Positions 19,757-30,707 of a stretch of DNA of 64,000 bases are shown here, one piece after another (within the stretch, counting starts at the first letter, position 1; each line of letters starts with the position of its first letter). The notes under the pieces are model-generated. The model did no database searches. It was not told where the DNA came from and saw only the letters and a list, made by a program, of their open reading frames with translations. Source of the DNA: Alphaproteobacteria bacterium (GTDB taxonomy: Bacteria; Pseudomonadota; Alphaproteobacteria; Rhodobacterales; Rhodobacteraceae); NCBI GenBank assembly GCA_030424645.1, contig JAUHWP010000003.1, positions 1 through 64,000 of the forward strand, written 5' to 3'. Both the position numbers and the translations under genes were made by a program.

Positions 19757-20323
19757 TTACTCGGCGGCTTCGGGCGCGTCCGGCGTGCCACCTGCGCTGT
19801 TTGCCTCGTTGTCCGAGGTGTCGGACTTTGCGGATTTGCGCGGTTTGCGGGGGCGGGCGGGCGCTTTCTTCGGTTTGCTTTCCGGGGTTTCGACCAGACC
19901 GCTGTCTGTATCGTCATCCACCGCGTCCGATTGCGGCGCGATATCGGGCTGATCGCCCTCGCCTGCGGCGGCCTGCGATGATTTCCGTTCTGCCCGCGCC
20001 TCGCGCTCTTCTTTCTCGCGCTGCTGGCGTTCACGGTTCTGTTGCTCGGATTGCTGGCGCCGGGCTTCCATCTCACGCTGCGCTTCGCTTAGAAGCCGGG
20101 TGTAATGTTCGGCGTGTTGCTGGAAATTTTCCCCCGCAACCCGGTCATTCGACAGAAACGCATCGCGCGCCAGTTGGGTGTATTTGTCGATGATCTGCTG
20201 CGGCGTCCCGCGCACCTTGCCCTCGGGGCCCGAGCTGTCATAGACGCGATTGATGATGTTGCCCGGATTGTTCCGGTTACGGTTCGACTTGTTATTCCGC
20301 GAACGTGATTTCGGCGATCTCAT
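19757..20323 (-). CDS. DUF4167 domain-containing protein
   Basis: MRSPKSRSRNNKSNRNRNNPGNIINRVYDSSGPEGKVRGTPQQIIDKYTQLARDA; charged low-complexity C-terminus. Confidence 0.88.
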   Translation of the reverse strand: MRSPKSRSRNNKSNRNRNNPGNIINRVYDSSGPEGKVRGTPQQIIDKYTQLARDAFLSNDRVAGENFQQHAEHYTRLLSEAQREMEARRQQSEQQNRERQQREKEEREARAERKSSQAAAGEGDQPDIAPQSDAVDDDTDSGLVETPESKPKKAPARPRKPRKSAKSDTSDNEANSAGGTPDAPEAAE

Positions 20324-20583
20324 AAGCTTGTATTTCCAGCTTTGGCTTCCAACGCGCAGGGCAATTCCCGCGCTGTGTTTTCGAACAAGACACCAATCCG
20401 TGCCAAATCGTTCGAATTGTAGGGCTTACCAGCGGTGGCTGTCGCAAGGACTGCGACACCGCTGAAACCTGATTGTCATGTGGATCGCAGAAACACAAGT
20501 CTTATCTGGCAAAAACTGATCGAAACGGGGGATTTTGCCGGGACGTGGCGGCTTTCGCGGCTGATTTACACCGATTTGACCGG

Positions 20584-21435
20584 TCAAACCGGGGCGAACG
20601 GCCAGGTTGCGGTGATCACGCGATCATGCCCCGCCAGGTCTTTCAGAACCTGAATCCCGGTAAATCCCGCGTCTTGAAACAAGCCCTTGACTGCGGCGCC
20701 CTGCCCGGCGCCGATTTCGACCATCAGATGCCCACCCTGCGTCAGGTAACTGGGCGCCCGAGCGGTAATCTGACGATAGGCGGCAAGCCCGTCGCCACCG
20801 GGCGTCAGCGCCAGGTGCGGCTCCCAGTTTCGGACATCGGGGGCCAGGGCCGCCATCTCGTCGTCGGAAATATAAGGCGGGTTGGACACGATCAGGTCGA
20901 ACCGCGCATCATCTGCGATAGCATCGAACCATGACCCTTCCCGGAACACGGCACGATCCGCAACCTGCACCGCCCGCGCATTGGCCCCCGCAACTGTAAG
21001 CGCAGCCCGGGACAGATCGACCCCCTGCCCCCGCGTTCCGGGCCGTTCGGCCAGCAATGTCAACAGGATACAGCCCGATCCGGTGCCAAGATCCAACAGG
21101 GTTTCAAACGGAACGGACAGCGCGGTATCAACCAGAAGCTCGGTGTCCGGACGCGGGTCCAGCACGTCACCGGTGACGATGAAATCCCGGCCGTAGAAGG
21201 CACGCCTGCCGGTGATCTGCGCAACCGGTTGTCGGCTGGCACGGGCGGACACGGCGCGCTTGAAAGCCGCGACGGTATCCGGCCCGACCTCATCGGGCAG
21301 AACCAGCGTCAGGCGACTGCGATCAATGTCCAGCACATGCGCCAGCAACACGCGCGCATCGCGCGCCGCGTCATCGACGCCTGCCGCCCGCAGCGTCTGC
21401 GTGGCTGCAATCAGGAGCGCCGTGCCGGTGGTCAT
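20584..21435 (-). CDS. prmC: peptide chain release factor N(5)-glutamine methyltransferase
   Basis: [20 protein letters not shown] and NPPY ([11 protein letters not shown]) motifs; overlaps the prfA stop. Confidence 0.94.
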   Translation of the reverse strand: MTTGTALLIAATQTLRAAGVDDAARDARVLLAHVLDIDRSRLTLVLPDEVGPDTVAAFKRAVSARASRQPVAQITGRRAFYGRDFIVTGDVLDPRPDTELLVDTALSVPFETLLDLGTGSGCILLTLLAERPGTRGQGVDLSRAALTVAGANARAVQVADRAVFREGSWFDAIADDARFDLIVSNPPYISDDEMAALAPDVRNWEPHLALTPGGDGLAAYRQITARAPSYLTQGGHLMVEIGAGQGAAVKGLFQDAGFTGIQVLKDLAGHDRVITATWPFAPV

Positions 21436-22487
21436 CCGTCCAGATCGGCCAGTTGCGCGGCCTGATCTTCGGCGATCAGGGCGTCGATCACCTCGTCCAG
21501 ATCACCCGCGATGATCTGGTCCAGCTTGTAAAGCGTCAGGTTGATCCGGTGATCGGTCATCCGGCCTTGCGGGAAGTTATAGGTGCGGATGCGTTCCGAC
21601 CGGTCGCCCGAGCCGACCTGCGCCTTGCGATCGGCGGCCCGCGCATCATCGACCCGCTGGCGTTCCAGATCGAAAAGCCGCGTTTTCAGAACCTGCATCG
21701 CAATCTCGCGGTTGCGGTGCTGACTTTTTTCCGAGCTTGTGACCATGATCCCCGTTGGCAGGTGGGTGATGCGCACCGCGCTGTCGGTGGTGTTCACGTG
21801 CTGACCGCCAGAGCCCGACGCCCGCATCGTGTCGATGCGGATGTCATTCGCATCAATCTGAATGTCCACGTCCTCGGCCTCGGGCAGGACGGCGACGGTG
21901 GCGGCCGATGTATGAATGCGCCCGCCGCTTTCGGTTTCCGGCACCCGCTGCACCCGATGCACACCGCTTTCATATTTCAGGCGGGCGAACACGCCCTCGC
22001 CCTTCACATGCGCAACCACTTCCTTGATGCCGCCCAACTCGGTCAGGGATTGCTCCATGATCTCGAACTTCCAGCCCCGCGCTTCGGCATAGCGTTGATA
22101 CATGCGCAGAAGATCGGCGGCGAACAATGAGGCCTCGTCGCCACCGGTGCCGGGGCGTATTTCGATCATCGCCGGGCGGGCATCGGCGGCGTCCTTGGGC
22201 AAAAGCACCAGCCGCATTGCCTGTTCGACCTCGGGCAGCCGTTCCTTCAGGGTGGGCAGCTCCTCCTCGGCAAGTTCGCGCATGTCGGGATCGTTCATCA
22301 TCGCCTCGGCCTCGGCGATGTCATCGAGCAGGCGGCGATAACCTGCAATTTCCTCGACCACCGGCTTCAGTTCGGCATATTCGCGCCCGACCCGCGCAAT
22401 TTCGTCGCCCGACAGGCCCTGGGCCATGCGGGCTTCCAGAAACTCGAACCGTTCCGTGATCGCCGAGAGTTTTTCCAAAGGAACCAT
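21432..22487 (-). CDS. prfA: peptide chain release factor 1
   Basis: [50 protein letters not shown]. Confidence 0.96.
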   Translation of the reverse strand: MVPLEKLSAITERFEFLEARMAQGLSGDEIARVGREYAELKPVVEEIAGYRRLLDDIAEAEAMMNDPDMRELAEEELPTLKERLPEVEQAMRLVLLPKDAADARPAMIEIRPGTGGDEASLFAADLLRMYQRYAEARGWKFEIMEQSLTELGGIKEVVAHVKGEGVFARLKYESGVHRVQRVPETESGGRIHTSAATVAVLPEAEDVDIQIDANDIRIDTMRASGSGGQHVNTTDSAVRITHLPTGIMVTSSEKSQHRNREIAMQVLKTRLFDLERQRVDDARAADRKAQVGSGDRSERIRTYNFPQGRMTDHRINLTLYKLDQIIAGDLDEVIDALIAEDQAAQLADLDG

Positions 22488-22548
22488 GGTGGCGGTGTCC
22501 CTTATCCCAGGGGTTTGGTCAAGAGGCTGGATTGTGCTAGGCTAAGCC

Positions 22549-22854
22549 ATGTTCAGAATTGCGCCCCTTTTGCTTGTCGCGGGCGGATTGTTCGCGGAAC
22601 CGGTGCTGGCGGATGTCACCACGCCGGGCGGAAAAGTCATCGACTGTTATTGCACGGATACAGCAGGCAGCCGGGTCGAACTGGGGGAAAGCATCTGCCT
22701 GTTCGTGAACGGCCGCGCCTTCATGGCCCGGTGCGAGATGAGCCTGAATGTGCCCATGTGGCGCGATACCGGCAAAGGGTGCGTGTCGGCACAGGTGGCA
22801 CATCCGGGGGCATTGCCCAAGAGCGACGCCCCAACCGAATGGCCCGCCCTTTAG
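22549..22854 (+). CDS. secreted hypothetical protein (101 aa)
   Basis: N-terminal signal peptide (MFRIAPLLLVAGGLFAEPVLA) and conserved-looking Cys residues. Confidence 0.7.
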   Translation: MFRIAPLLLVAGGLFAEPVLADVTTPGGKVIDCYCTDTAGSRVELGESICLFVNGRAFMARCEMSLNVPMWRDTGKGCVSAQVAHPGALPKSDAPTEWPAL

Positions 22855-23303
22855 AACTCATCGTCCATGTTGTCGTCGTCAAGATGCCTGAGCTGGTCAA
22901 GCCAGGCGTCCACGCGCGCCTCGTTCACACCCATATCGCTTTTGCCATAGACCAGATGAGCATGAATATGCAGCGCGTCGTCGGCCACCCAGGCCACGGT
23001 AATATCGGGAAAGCCGATCCGGCGCGACCGGGTGACCACGGCGAACAGGTCGTCCTCCTGATACTTCAAATGCGTCCGCGGGGCCTCCAGGGCAATCCAG
23101 GCCAGGTGATCCAGTGCACCCTCGGGCAGAATGCGCAGCGGGATCACGTATTTCACACCGCCCGGCAGCTTGTGCGTGCCCGGATTGTTCGGACCGGGCC
23201 GGGCCGAGAACCGGTCGGTTGGCAACGGGGCAAGACGCACCCAGCCAAGCGCCAGAACGGCCAGGAAAAGAAGCCCCAAAAATGCAGCGACAAGATAATT
23301 CAC
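22851..23303 (-). CDS. DUF1499 domain-containing protein
   Basis: One N-terminal TM; LEAPRTHLKYQEDDLFAVVTRSRRIGFPDITVAWV. Confidence 0.82.
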   Translation of the reverse strand: MNYLVAAFLGLLFLAVLALGWVRLAPLPTDRFSARPGPNNPGTHKLPGGVKYVIPLRILPEGALDHLAWIALEAPRTHLKYQEDDLFAVVTRSRRIGFPDITVAWVADDALHIHAHLVYGKSDMGVNEARVDAWLDQLRHLDDDNMDDEF

Positions 23304-23493
23304 ACACGCCCCCGAACCCTCCGCCCCCCAGCGGATCGTGACACATCAACTATTGGTAGCGATAGATGAGCCGGGCAAACGCCGCAAGCCTATTCCTGCA
23401 AGGGGATTGCGGTGGCCGACAGATATTGCAACATCGCGACGCAACGAAACAAGAGGGTCGGCCCCTGCCGCATCGGGGTCTTTCGGTCCGCAC

Positions 23494-24456
23494 TTAACCG
23501 CGCCGGGTCACGGCCCACAGGTTCAGGATTTCCATCGCCACATGCGCGCCCGCGATGGCCGTGGCGCCGGTGGTGTCAAACGGGGGTGAGACTTCGACCA
23601 CATCCCCGCCGACAAGGTTGATCCCGGCCAGATCGCGCAGGATCATCGACACCTGCGCCGAGGTCAGGCCGCCCCAGACCGGCGTGCCCGTGCCGGGCGC
23701 GAAGGCAGGGTCCAACGCGTCGATATCAAAGGTCAGATAGGTTTTGCGGTCGCCCAGGATCGACTTGATCTTGTCCACGACACCAGCGGGACCGGTTTCA
23801 TGCACTTCACGTGCGTCGATGATGTTCACGCCCATCGTGTCGGCGTTATGGGTGCGGATGCCCACCTGAACCGAGCGCGCCGGGTCGATCAGCCCCTCTT
23901 TCACCGCCTTATAGAACATCGTGCCGTGATCGACACGGGTCATGTCGTCATCCTGCCAGGTGTCCGTGTGCGCATCGAACTGCAACAGGCTGAGCGGCCC
24001 GTGCTTCTTCACATGCGCACGCAGGATCGGGAAGGTGATGTAATGATCGCCCCCCAGCGTCAGGCAGGCCGCACCCTGATCCAGAATGCCGCTGATATGC
24101 GCCTCGAGCGCTGCGGGAAACTGGTCGATATGGGCATAGTCAAACGGCATGTCGCCATAATCGGCGATGGCAAATTCGCTCATCACATCGAAATCCCAGC
24201 CATAGGCCTGATCGGGCGATTGCAGGCAGGAAGCCTCGCGGATGGCGCGGGGGCCAAGGCGGGTGCCGGGGCGGTTGGTAACGGCCTGATCGAAGGGAAT
24301 GCCGGTAACGGCAATATCAACGCCGGTCAGATTCTTCGAATAGGTGCGGCGCAGGAACGACAAGGCCCCGCCGAATGTGTTTTCAAAGGCCAGCCCTTTG
24401 AACCCGTCCCGTGTGAACGCCGTGTCCACCTGTGTTTTCGCGTCTTCCAAAGCCAT
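23494..24456 (-). CDS. speB: agmatinase (ureohydrolase family)
   Basis: GGDHYITFPILRAH; FDAHTDTW; TFDIDALDPAFAPGTGTPVWGGL metal-binding motifs. Confidence 0.93.
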   Translation of the reverse strand: MALEDAKTQVDTAFTRDGFKGLAFENTFGGALSFLRRTYSKNLTGVDIAVTGIPFDQAVTNRPGTRLGPRAIREASCLQSPDQAYGWDFDVMSEFAIADYGDMPFDYAHIDQFPAALEAHISGILDQGAACLTLGGDHYITFPILRAHVKKHGPLSLLQFDAHTDTWQDDDMTRVDHGTMFYKAVKEGLIDPARSVQVGIRTHNADTMGVNIIDAREVHETGPAGVVDKIKSILGDRKTYLTFDIDALDPAFAPGTGTPVWGGLTSAQVSMILRDLAGINLVGGDVVEVSPPFDTTGATAIAGAHVAMEILNLWAVTRRG

Positions 24457-24508
24457 TGGTGCCTCCCTGCTTTCACATCGGTTAGCACAGCGGGACGGAC
24501 CTGACCAG

Positions 24509-24526
24509 ATAATTTGATCAAATTAT
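24509..24526. promoter_or_regulatory. 18-bp perfect palindrome upstream of speB (candidate operator)
   Basis: ATAATTTGATCAAATTAT equals its own reverse complement; 53-70 bp upstream of the speB start. Confidence 0.65.
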
Positions 24527-24537
24527 GCGTTGCCGCA

Positions 24538-25701
24538 TTAAATGGGGTTCAACCGCTCGACCAACCGCGCGAAGAAACTGGCCCCGTATGGCGCGGCTTC
24601 GTCGTTGAAATCATAGGCCGGGTGATGAACACCTGCGCGCCCTTCGCCTTGCCCCAGGAACAGATAGGCGCCGGGGCGCTCTTCCAGCATATAGGCGAAA
24701 TCCTCGGCCCCCATCTCGCGCCCTTCATTGGCAAACACCCGGTCCGCGCCGCTGATTTCACGCGCCACGGCAGCGGCTTTTTCAACCGCCTCGGCATCGT
24801 TCACGGTCGGCGGATAACCCAGCTCATAGTCGATATCGGCGGTGACACCGAAACTGGCCGCCTGCCCCTCGATCACCTCACGCAGGCGTCGCTGCACCAT
24901 CTCGCGCACGTCTGGGGTGAAGGATCGGATCGTGGCAGCGAACCATGCGTCCTCGGGAATGATATTGTCCGCTGTGCCACCGCCGATCATCGTGACCGAG
25001 ACCACAAGGTTGTCCATCGGTGACAGGTTGCGGCTGACGATGGATTGCACCGCCTGCACCATCGACACCACCGCCATGATGGGATCGGCCGTATCCTGCG
25101 GATAGGCCGCATGACCACCCCGCCCCGTCACCTTGACCTTCAGCGTATCGACCGCGGCCATGATCGGGCCGGGCGTGGTATAGAACTTGCCCACCTCATG
25201 CCCCGGCATGTTGTGCAGGGCATAGACCTCGGTAATGCCGAAACGGTCCATCAAGCCTTCGTCGCACATGTATTTCGCGCCACCGTCGATTTCTTCGGCG
25301 GGCTGGAAAATCAGCGCCACACGTCCCTTGAAGTTCCGCGTTTCCGCCAGATAGCGCGCAGCCCCCAGCAACATCGTTGTATGACCATCATGGCCACAGG
25401 CGTGCATCCGCCCCGGCACGGTCGAGGCATAATCAAGCCCCGTCACCTCGTTCATCGGCAGGGCGTCCATATCGGCGCGCAGCCCGATGGTCGGCCCGTC
25501 GCCCTGCCCGTTGATGATGCCGACAACACCCGACACGCCGATCTTCTGGTGAATCTCGTCCACCCCGAAGTCACGCAGGTGTTTCACCACATAGGCCGCT
25601 GTGTCGTGACACTCCAACCCCAGTTCGGGATGCGCGTGCAGATGCCGCCGCCATGTTTTCATGTCGCCTGCAAATTCGCCAATGCGGTTGATGATCGCCA
25701 T
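24538..25701 (-). CDS. M20 family amidohydrolase (hippurate hydrolase-like)
   Basis: MHACGHDGHTTMLLGAARYLAE; ALIFQPAEEIDGGAKYM; GAEDFAYMLEERPGAYLFLG. Confidence 0.92.
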   Translation of the reverse strand: MAIINRIGEFAGDMKTWRRHLHAHPELGLECHDTAAYVVKHLRDFGVDEIHQKIGVSGVVGIINGQGDGPTIGLRADMDALPMNEVTGLDYASTVPGRMHACGHDGHTTMLLGAARYLAETRNFKGRVALIFQPAEEIDGGAKYMCDEGLMDRFGITEVYALHNMPGHEVGKFYTTPGPIMAAVDTLKVKVTGRGGHAAYPQDTADPIMAVVSMVQAVQSIVSRNLSPMDNLVVSVTMIGGGTADNIIPEDAWFAATIRSFTPDVREMVQRRLREVIEGQAASFGVTADIDYELGYPPTVNDAEAVEKAAAVAREISGADRVFANEGREMGAEDFAYMLEERPGAYLFLGQGEGRAGVHHPAYDFNDEAAPYGASFFARLVERLNPI

Positions 25702-25755
25702 GACTTCCTCCTATCAAGGGTGGGACGAAACAATCCTGATTTGGACCATGATGCA

Positions 25756-26601
25756 ATGAGCAAAACCCAAGATCTTTCCCCCTCTGACAGTCTGGTTCAT
25801 GATCCACAAGGGGGGATGGATCGCCTGCGCGAAATCATGCGTCGGTTGCGTGACCCGCAAAATGGTTGCCCTTGGGATGTCGAACAGAGTTTCGCCACCA
25901 TCGCCCCTTACACCATCGAGGAAGCCTATGAAGTGGCCGATGCGATCGAGCGTCAGGCCTGGGACGAGTTGAAGGGCGAGTTGGGAGATTTGCTGTTCCA
26001 ATCGGTCTTTCATGCCCAGATGGCGGAAGAGGCCGGGTTGTTCACCTTCGACGATGTGGCAGATACGATGTCCGACAAGATGGTCGCCCGTCATCCGCAT
26101 GTGTTCGGGGACGAATCCCGCGACAAATCCGCCGAGCAGCAAACCCGCGACTGGGAAACCATCAAGGCGGCCGAGCGGGCAGGCAAAGCCCAGAAGGGTG
26201 TGCTGGACGGTGTGGCCATCGGACTGCCTGCCCTGCTGCGGGCGGTGAAACTGCAAAAACGCGCGGCACGGGTGGGGTTCGACTGGCCGGATATCGGCCC
26301 GGTTCTGGACAAGATCACCGAAGAGGCCCGCGAACTGGCCGAGGCCCGCGACACGATGGGCCATGACGAGGTGCGCGAGGAACTGGGCGACCTTCTGTTC
26401 GTCATGGCCAATCTGGCCCGCCACCTTGACGTCGAACCGGAAGAGGCCCTGCGCCACGCCAATGCGAAATTCGAACGTCGTTTCAAGGGGATCGAACGTC
26501 GATTGGCCGCCGAGGGACGCGCGCCTGCCGACGCAACACTCGATGAAATGGACGCATATTGGGAGGCCGAGAAAAAAACGGAACGGAAACACAGCGCCTG
26601 A
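25756..26601 (+). CDS. mazG: nucleoside triphosphate pyrophosphohydrolase
   Basis: LRDPQNGCPWDVEQSFATIAPYTIEEAYEVADAIE plus second MazG domain; start trimmed to 25756. Confidence 0.94.
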   Translation: MSKTQDLSPSDSLVHDPQGGMDRLREIMRRLRDPQNGCPWDVEQSFATIAPYTIEEAYEVADAIERQAWDELKGELGDLLFQSVFHAQMAEEAGLFTFDDVADTMSDKMVARHPHVFGDESRDKSAEQQTRDWETIKAAERAGKAQKGVLDGVAIGLPALLRAVKLQKRAARVGFDWPDIGPVLDKITEEARELAEARDTMGHDEVREELGDLLFVMANLARHLDVEPEEALRHANAKFERRFKGIERRLAAEGRAPADATLDEMDAYWEAEKKTERKHSA

Positions 26602-26683
26602 TTTCCGATCAAAACAATCAGGTATTGACCAGAGCAAATTACTCGGGTTTAAGCGCTGTGCGATTACAAGGAGACTCAGCGCG

Positions 26684-27700
26684 ATGAAAACGATCCACAC
26701 CCTTGCAACGGCCCTGTTTGCCGCCACCGCCCTTACGCCCGTCGCGGCCAGCGCCGAGGAAGTAAACGTCTACTCCTACCGTCAACCGGAGCTGATCCAG
26801 CCCCTGACGGACGCCTTCACCGAAGAAACCGGCATCCCGGTCAATGTCGCATTCCTGAACCAAGGCATGATCGAACGGCTGGAGGCCGAGGGCCAACGCA
26901 GCCCCGCCGACCTGATCTTCACCGTCGATATCTCGCGTCTTGCAGGCGTGGTGGATGCCGGTCTGACCCAGCCGGTCGAAAACGACACGCTGACCGCCAA
27001 TATTCCGGCCGAATACCGCGACCCCGGCAACCAGTGGTTCGGCCTGACCACCCGCGCCCGCATCGTCTATGCCTCGAAAGAGCGCGTGGCCGACGGGGAG
27101 GTGACGACCTATGAAGACCTGGCCGACCCGAAATGGAAGGGCCGTATCTGCACCCGGTCGGGCACCCATGCCTATACGCTGGCGCTGGTCTCGGCCTATA
27201 TCCAACATCATGGCATTGAAGACGCCAAGACCTGGCTGGAAGGCGTGAAAGCCAACCTTGCCCGCAAACCGCAAGGCAACGACCGTGCTCAGGTCAAGGC
27301 CATCTGGGCCGGCGAATGCGATATCTCGATCGGCAACACCTATTACATGGGCCAGATGCTGAAAGACCCGGAACAGAAGGAATGGGCCGACAGCGTCAAC
27401 GTCGTCTTCCCCGTGTTCGAAGGGGCTGGCACCCATGTGAACGTGTCGGGCATGGCGCTGGCCAAACACGCCCCGAACAAGGACGCGGCGCTTAAGATGA
27501 TGGAGTTCCTGGCCTCACCGACAGCGCAGGAAATCTATGCCTCGCAAAACTATGAATACCCGATTGCCCCGGGCACCGAAGCAGATGATCTGGTGAAAAG
27601 CTGGGGGTCATTCACGCCGGACAGCGTGAACCTGATGGAAGTCGCCGGACATCGCGCCGAGGCTTTGAAACTGGTTCAGGAAGTCGATTTCGACGGTTGA
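26684..27700 (+). CDS. Fe(3+)-type ABC transporter substrate-binding protein
   Basis: Signal peptide; EEVNVYSYRQPELIQPLTDAFTEETGIPVNVAF; WFGLTTRARIVYAS. Confidence 0.9.
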   Translation: MKTIHTLATALFAATALTPVAASAEEVNVYSYRQPELIQPLTDAFTEETGIPVNVAFLNQGMIERLEAEGQRSPADLIFTVDISRLAGVVDAGLTQPVENDTLTANIPAEYRDPGNQWFGLTTRARIVYASKERVADGEVTTYEDLADPKWKGRICTRSGTHAYTLALVSAYIQHHGIEDAKTWLEGVKANLARKPQGNDRAQVKAIWAGECDISIGNTYYMGQMLKDPEQKEWADSVNVVFPVFEGAGTHVNVSGMALAKHAPNKDAALKMMEFLASPTAQEIYASQNYEYPIAPGTEADDLVKSWGSFTPDSVNLMEVAGHRAEALKLVQEVDFDG

Positions 27701-27722
27701 CCCCGGATCGACCGACCAAGGG

Positions 27723-27751
27723 AAAGCCCGGCCATGCTGCCGGGCTTTTTT
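27723..27751 (+). terminator. rho-independent terminator after the substrate-binding protein gene
   Basis: AAAGCCCGG-CCATGCTG-CCGGGCTTTTTT. Confidence 0.88.
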
Positions 27752-27754
27752 GCG

Positions 27755-30625
27755 TCATTCACCCGCTTCGCGCATGGGCGTCAGCATCTGTGCCAGATAC
27801 TGCCCGGTATAGCTTTCGCGAACCTGCGCCACCTCTTCGGGCGTGCCGGTGGCAACGATGCGCCCGCCCCCGTCGCCGCCCTCGGGTCCGATATCAATAA
27901 GGTGATCGGCGGTTTTCACCACGTCCAGGTTGTGTTCGATCACGATGACCGTATTGCCCTGGTCGACCAGTTCATGCAGCACCTCAAGCAGCTTGCGCAC
28001 GTCCTCGAAATGCAGGCCGGTGGTCGGCTCGTCGAGGATATAGAGCGTGCGTCCAGTGGACCGTTTGGACAGCTCTTTCGACAGCTTGACCCGCTGTGCC
28101 TCGCCCCCTGACAGGGTCGTGGCTTGTTGGCCCACCTTGATATAGCCCAGCCCGACCCGCATCAGCGCGTCCATCTTGTCACGGATCGACGGCACCGCCT
28201 GAAAGAAGGTCTGCGCATCCTCGACCGTCATGTCCAGCACATCTGCGATGGACTTGCCCTTGAACTGCACCTCAAGCGTTTCGCGGTTGTAACGTTTGCC
28301 CTTGCAGGTCTCGCAGGTGACATAGACGTCGGGCAGGAAATGCATCTCGATCTTGATGACCCCGTCGCCCTGACAGGCTTCGCACCGCCCGCCTTTCACG
28401 TTGAAGCTGAACCGCCCAGGCTTGTAGCCGCGCGTCTTGGCTTCGGGCAGCCCGGCGAACCATTCGCGAATGGGCGTAAAGGCCCCGGTATAGGTCGCAG
28501 GGTTCGACCGTGGCGTGCGCCCGATGGGGCGCTGGTCGATGTCGATCACCTTGTCCAGATGCTCCAACCCCTTGATGGTTTCGCAAGGCGCAGGCGTCTG
28601 GCGGGCACCGTTCAGGCGCATCGACGCCGTCTTGAACAACGTTTCAATGGTCAGCGTGGATTTGCCCCCGCCCGACACACCGGTGACGCAGACGAACTGC
28701 CCCAGTGGAAAATCGGCGGTGACGTCTTGCAGGTTGTTGCCCGTGGCCTTTACCACCCGCACCGATTTGCCATTGCCCTTGCGCCGCCGGGACGGCACCG
28801 CGATTTCCCGCGCCCCGGTCAGGTATTGCCCTGTGATCGACGCCGCGCAGGCCGCGATATCGGCGGGCGCACCATGGGCGATCACCTCGCCACCATGCAC
28901 CCCGGCCCCCGGCCCCATGTCAAAGACATAATCCGCCTCGCGGATGGCTTCTTCGTCATGTTCCACGACGATCACCGTGTTGCCCTGATCGCGCAGGTTC
29001 TTCAGCGTGGTCAGAAGCCGCCCGTTGTCGCGCTGGTGCAACCCGATGGATGGCTCGTCCAGCACGTAAAGCACCCCGGTCAGGCCCGACCCGATCTGGC
29101 TGGCCAGCCGGATCCGCTGGCTTTCCCCCCCCGACAAGGTGCCGGAGTTGCGGCTGAGCGTCAGGTATTCCAGCCCCACATTGTTCAGAAAACCAAGGCG
29201 TTCGCGGATTTCCTTCAGGATGGCACGGGCGATCTCGTTCTTCTGGGCGGACAGGTGGTTGGGCGCATCCTCGACCCAGGCCAGTGCCTCGCGGATCGAC
29301 ATTTCGACCACCTGACCCACATGCAAAAGCTGATCGCCCGACCCGATCTTCACGGCCAATGCCTCATTCCGCAGGCGATAGCCGCCGCAGGCCCCGCAGG
29401 GGCGGTTGTTCTGATAGCGTTCAAATTCCTCGCGAATCCAGTTCGAATCCGTTTCGCGATAGCGGCGTTCCATGTTGGGAATCACGCCTTCGAAGGGGCG
29501 CGTCACCTCATAGACCCGCCCGCCTTCGTCGAAGCGGAACTTGATCTCTTCCTCGCCCGAGCCATACAGGAACACCTGCTGGACATGCGGGGGCAGATCC
29601 TTCCACGGCGTGTTCTTGTCGAACTCGTAATGGCGCGCGATCGACTCGATGGTTTGCAGGAAGTAAGGCGACTTGCCCTTGCGCCACGGCGCCAAGGCCC
29701 CGTCATAGATTTGCAGCGTCGCGTCCGGCACCACAAGACGTTCGTCAAAGAACAGCTCTTTACCCAACCCGTCGCATTCCGGGCAGGCCCCGAAGGGGGC
29801 GTTGAAGGAAAACAGCCGCGGTTCGATCTCGGGGATGGTAAAACCCGAGACCGGGCAAGCGAAGTTTTCCGAGAAGGTGATGATCTCGCCGTCACCGTCT
29901 TTCGGGGCGGTTTCGAACAGGGCGATCCCGTCGGCCAGATCAAGTGCGGTGCGGAAGCTGTCGGCCAGCCGCTGCTCCATCCCTTCCCGCACGACGATAC
30001 GGTCGACCACCACGTCGATATTGTGCCGGAATTTCTTGTCCAGCGTCGGCGGGGCATCCAGTTCATACATCTCGCCATTGACCTTGACGCGCTGGAAGCC
30101 CTTCTTCTGAAGCTCTTGAAATTCCTTGCGATATTCACCTTTCCGGTCGCGCACGATGGGGGCGAGCAGATAGGCACGGGTGCCCTCCTCCATCGTCATG
30201 ACGCGGTCGACCATGTCCTGCACCTGCTGGGCTTCGATGGGCAGGCCGGTGGCGGGGGAATAAGGCGTGCCGGCGCGGGCAAACAGAAGCCGCAGATAGT
30301 CGTAAATCTCGGTCACGGTGCCGACGGTGGAACGCGGGTTTTTCGAGGTGGTTTTCTGCTCGATGGAAATCGCCGGAGACAGCCCCGCGATATGATCCAC
30401 ATCGGGCTTTTCCATCATGTCCAGGAACTGGCGTGCATAGGCTGACAGGCTTTCGACATAGCGCCGCTGCCCTTCCGCATAGATCGTGTCAAACGCCAGC
30501 GACGACTTGCCGGACCCGGACAGACCGGTGATCACCACCAACTGGTCGCGCGGAATGTCCACATCAATGGATTTTAGGTTGTGTTCACGCGCACCGCGGA
30601 CCTGTATTTCTTTCAACTCGGCCAT
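27755..30625 (-). CDS. uvrA: excinuclease ABC subunit A
   Basis: [35 protein letters not shown]; two ABC modules; zinc-finger CPECDG / CEACQG. Confidence 0.97.
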   Translation of the reverse strand: MAELKEIQVRGAREHNLKSIDVDIPRDQLVVITGLSGSGKSSLAFDTIYAEGQRRYVESLSAYARQFLDMMEKPDVDHIAGLSPAISIEQKTTSKNPRSTVGTVTEIYDYLRLLFARAGTPYSPATGLPIEAQQVQDMVDRVMTMEEGTRAYLLAPIVRDRKGEYRKEFQELQKKGFQRVKVNGEMYELDAPPTLDKKFRHNIDVVVDRIVVREGMEQRLADSFRTALDLADGIALFETAPKDGDGEIITFSENFACPVSGFTIPEIEPRLFSFNAPFGACPECDGLGKELFFDERLVVPDATLQIYDGALAPWRKGKSPYFLQTIESIARHYEFDKNTPWKDLPPHVQQVFLYGSGEEEIKFRFDEGGRVYEVTRPFEGVIPNMERRYRETDSNWIREEFERYQNNRPCGACGGYRLRNEALAVKIGSGDQLLHVGQVVEMSIREALAWVEDAPNHLSAQKNEIARAILKEIRERLGFLNNVGLEYLTLSRNSGTLSGGESQRIRLASQIGSGLTGVLYVLDEPSIGLHQRDNGRLLTTLKNLRDQGNTVIVVEHDEEAIREADYVFDMGPGAGVHGGEVIAHGAPADIAACAASITGQYLTGAREIAVPSRRRKGNGKSVRVVKATGNNLQDVTADFPLGQFVCVTGVSGGGKSTLTIETLFKTASMRLNGARQTPAPCETIKGLEHLDKVIDIDQRPIGRTPRSNPATYTGAFTPIREWFAGLPEAKTRGYKPGRFSFNVKGGRCEACQGDGVIKIEMHFLPDVYVTCETCKGKRYNRETLEVQFKGKSIADVLDMTVEDAQTFFQAVPSIRDKMDALMRVGLGYIKVGQQATTLSGGEAQRVKLSKELSKRSTGRTLYILDEPTTGLHFEDVRKLLEVLHELVDQGNTVIVIEHNLDVVKTADHLIDIGPEGGDGGGRIVATGTPEEVAQVRESYTGQYLAQMLTPMREAGE

Positions 30626-30692
30626 TCTGACCCCCAGTTCACCATTGCTTAACGGTTAGGCCAAACCGCGCGGCGGGACAATCGAAAAATTA

Positions 30693-30707
30693 GAACATTT
30701 GAAGAAC
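30693..30707 (-). promoter_or_regulatory. alphaproteobacterial LexA (SOS) box upstream of uvrA
   Basis: GAACATTTGAAGAAC, i.e. GTTC-N7-GTTC on the minus strand; 68-82 bp upstream of the uvrA start. Confidence 0.85.

Noticed and set aside
28260-28300. AAGCGTTTCGCGG motif resembling the 115-bp repeat end
   Set aside because: Inside the uvrA coding sequence with no partner arm; chance match.
28124-30445. 773-aa plus-strand ORF
   Set aside because: Antisense to uvrA; shadow ORF of high-GC codon bias.
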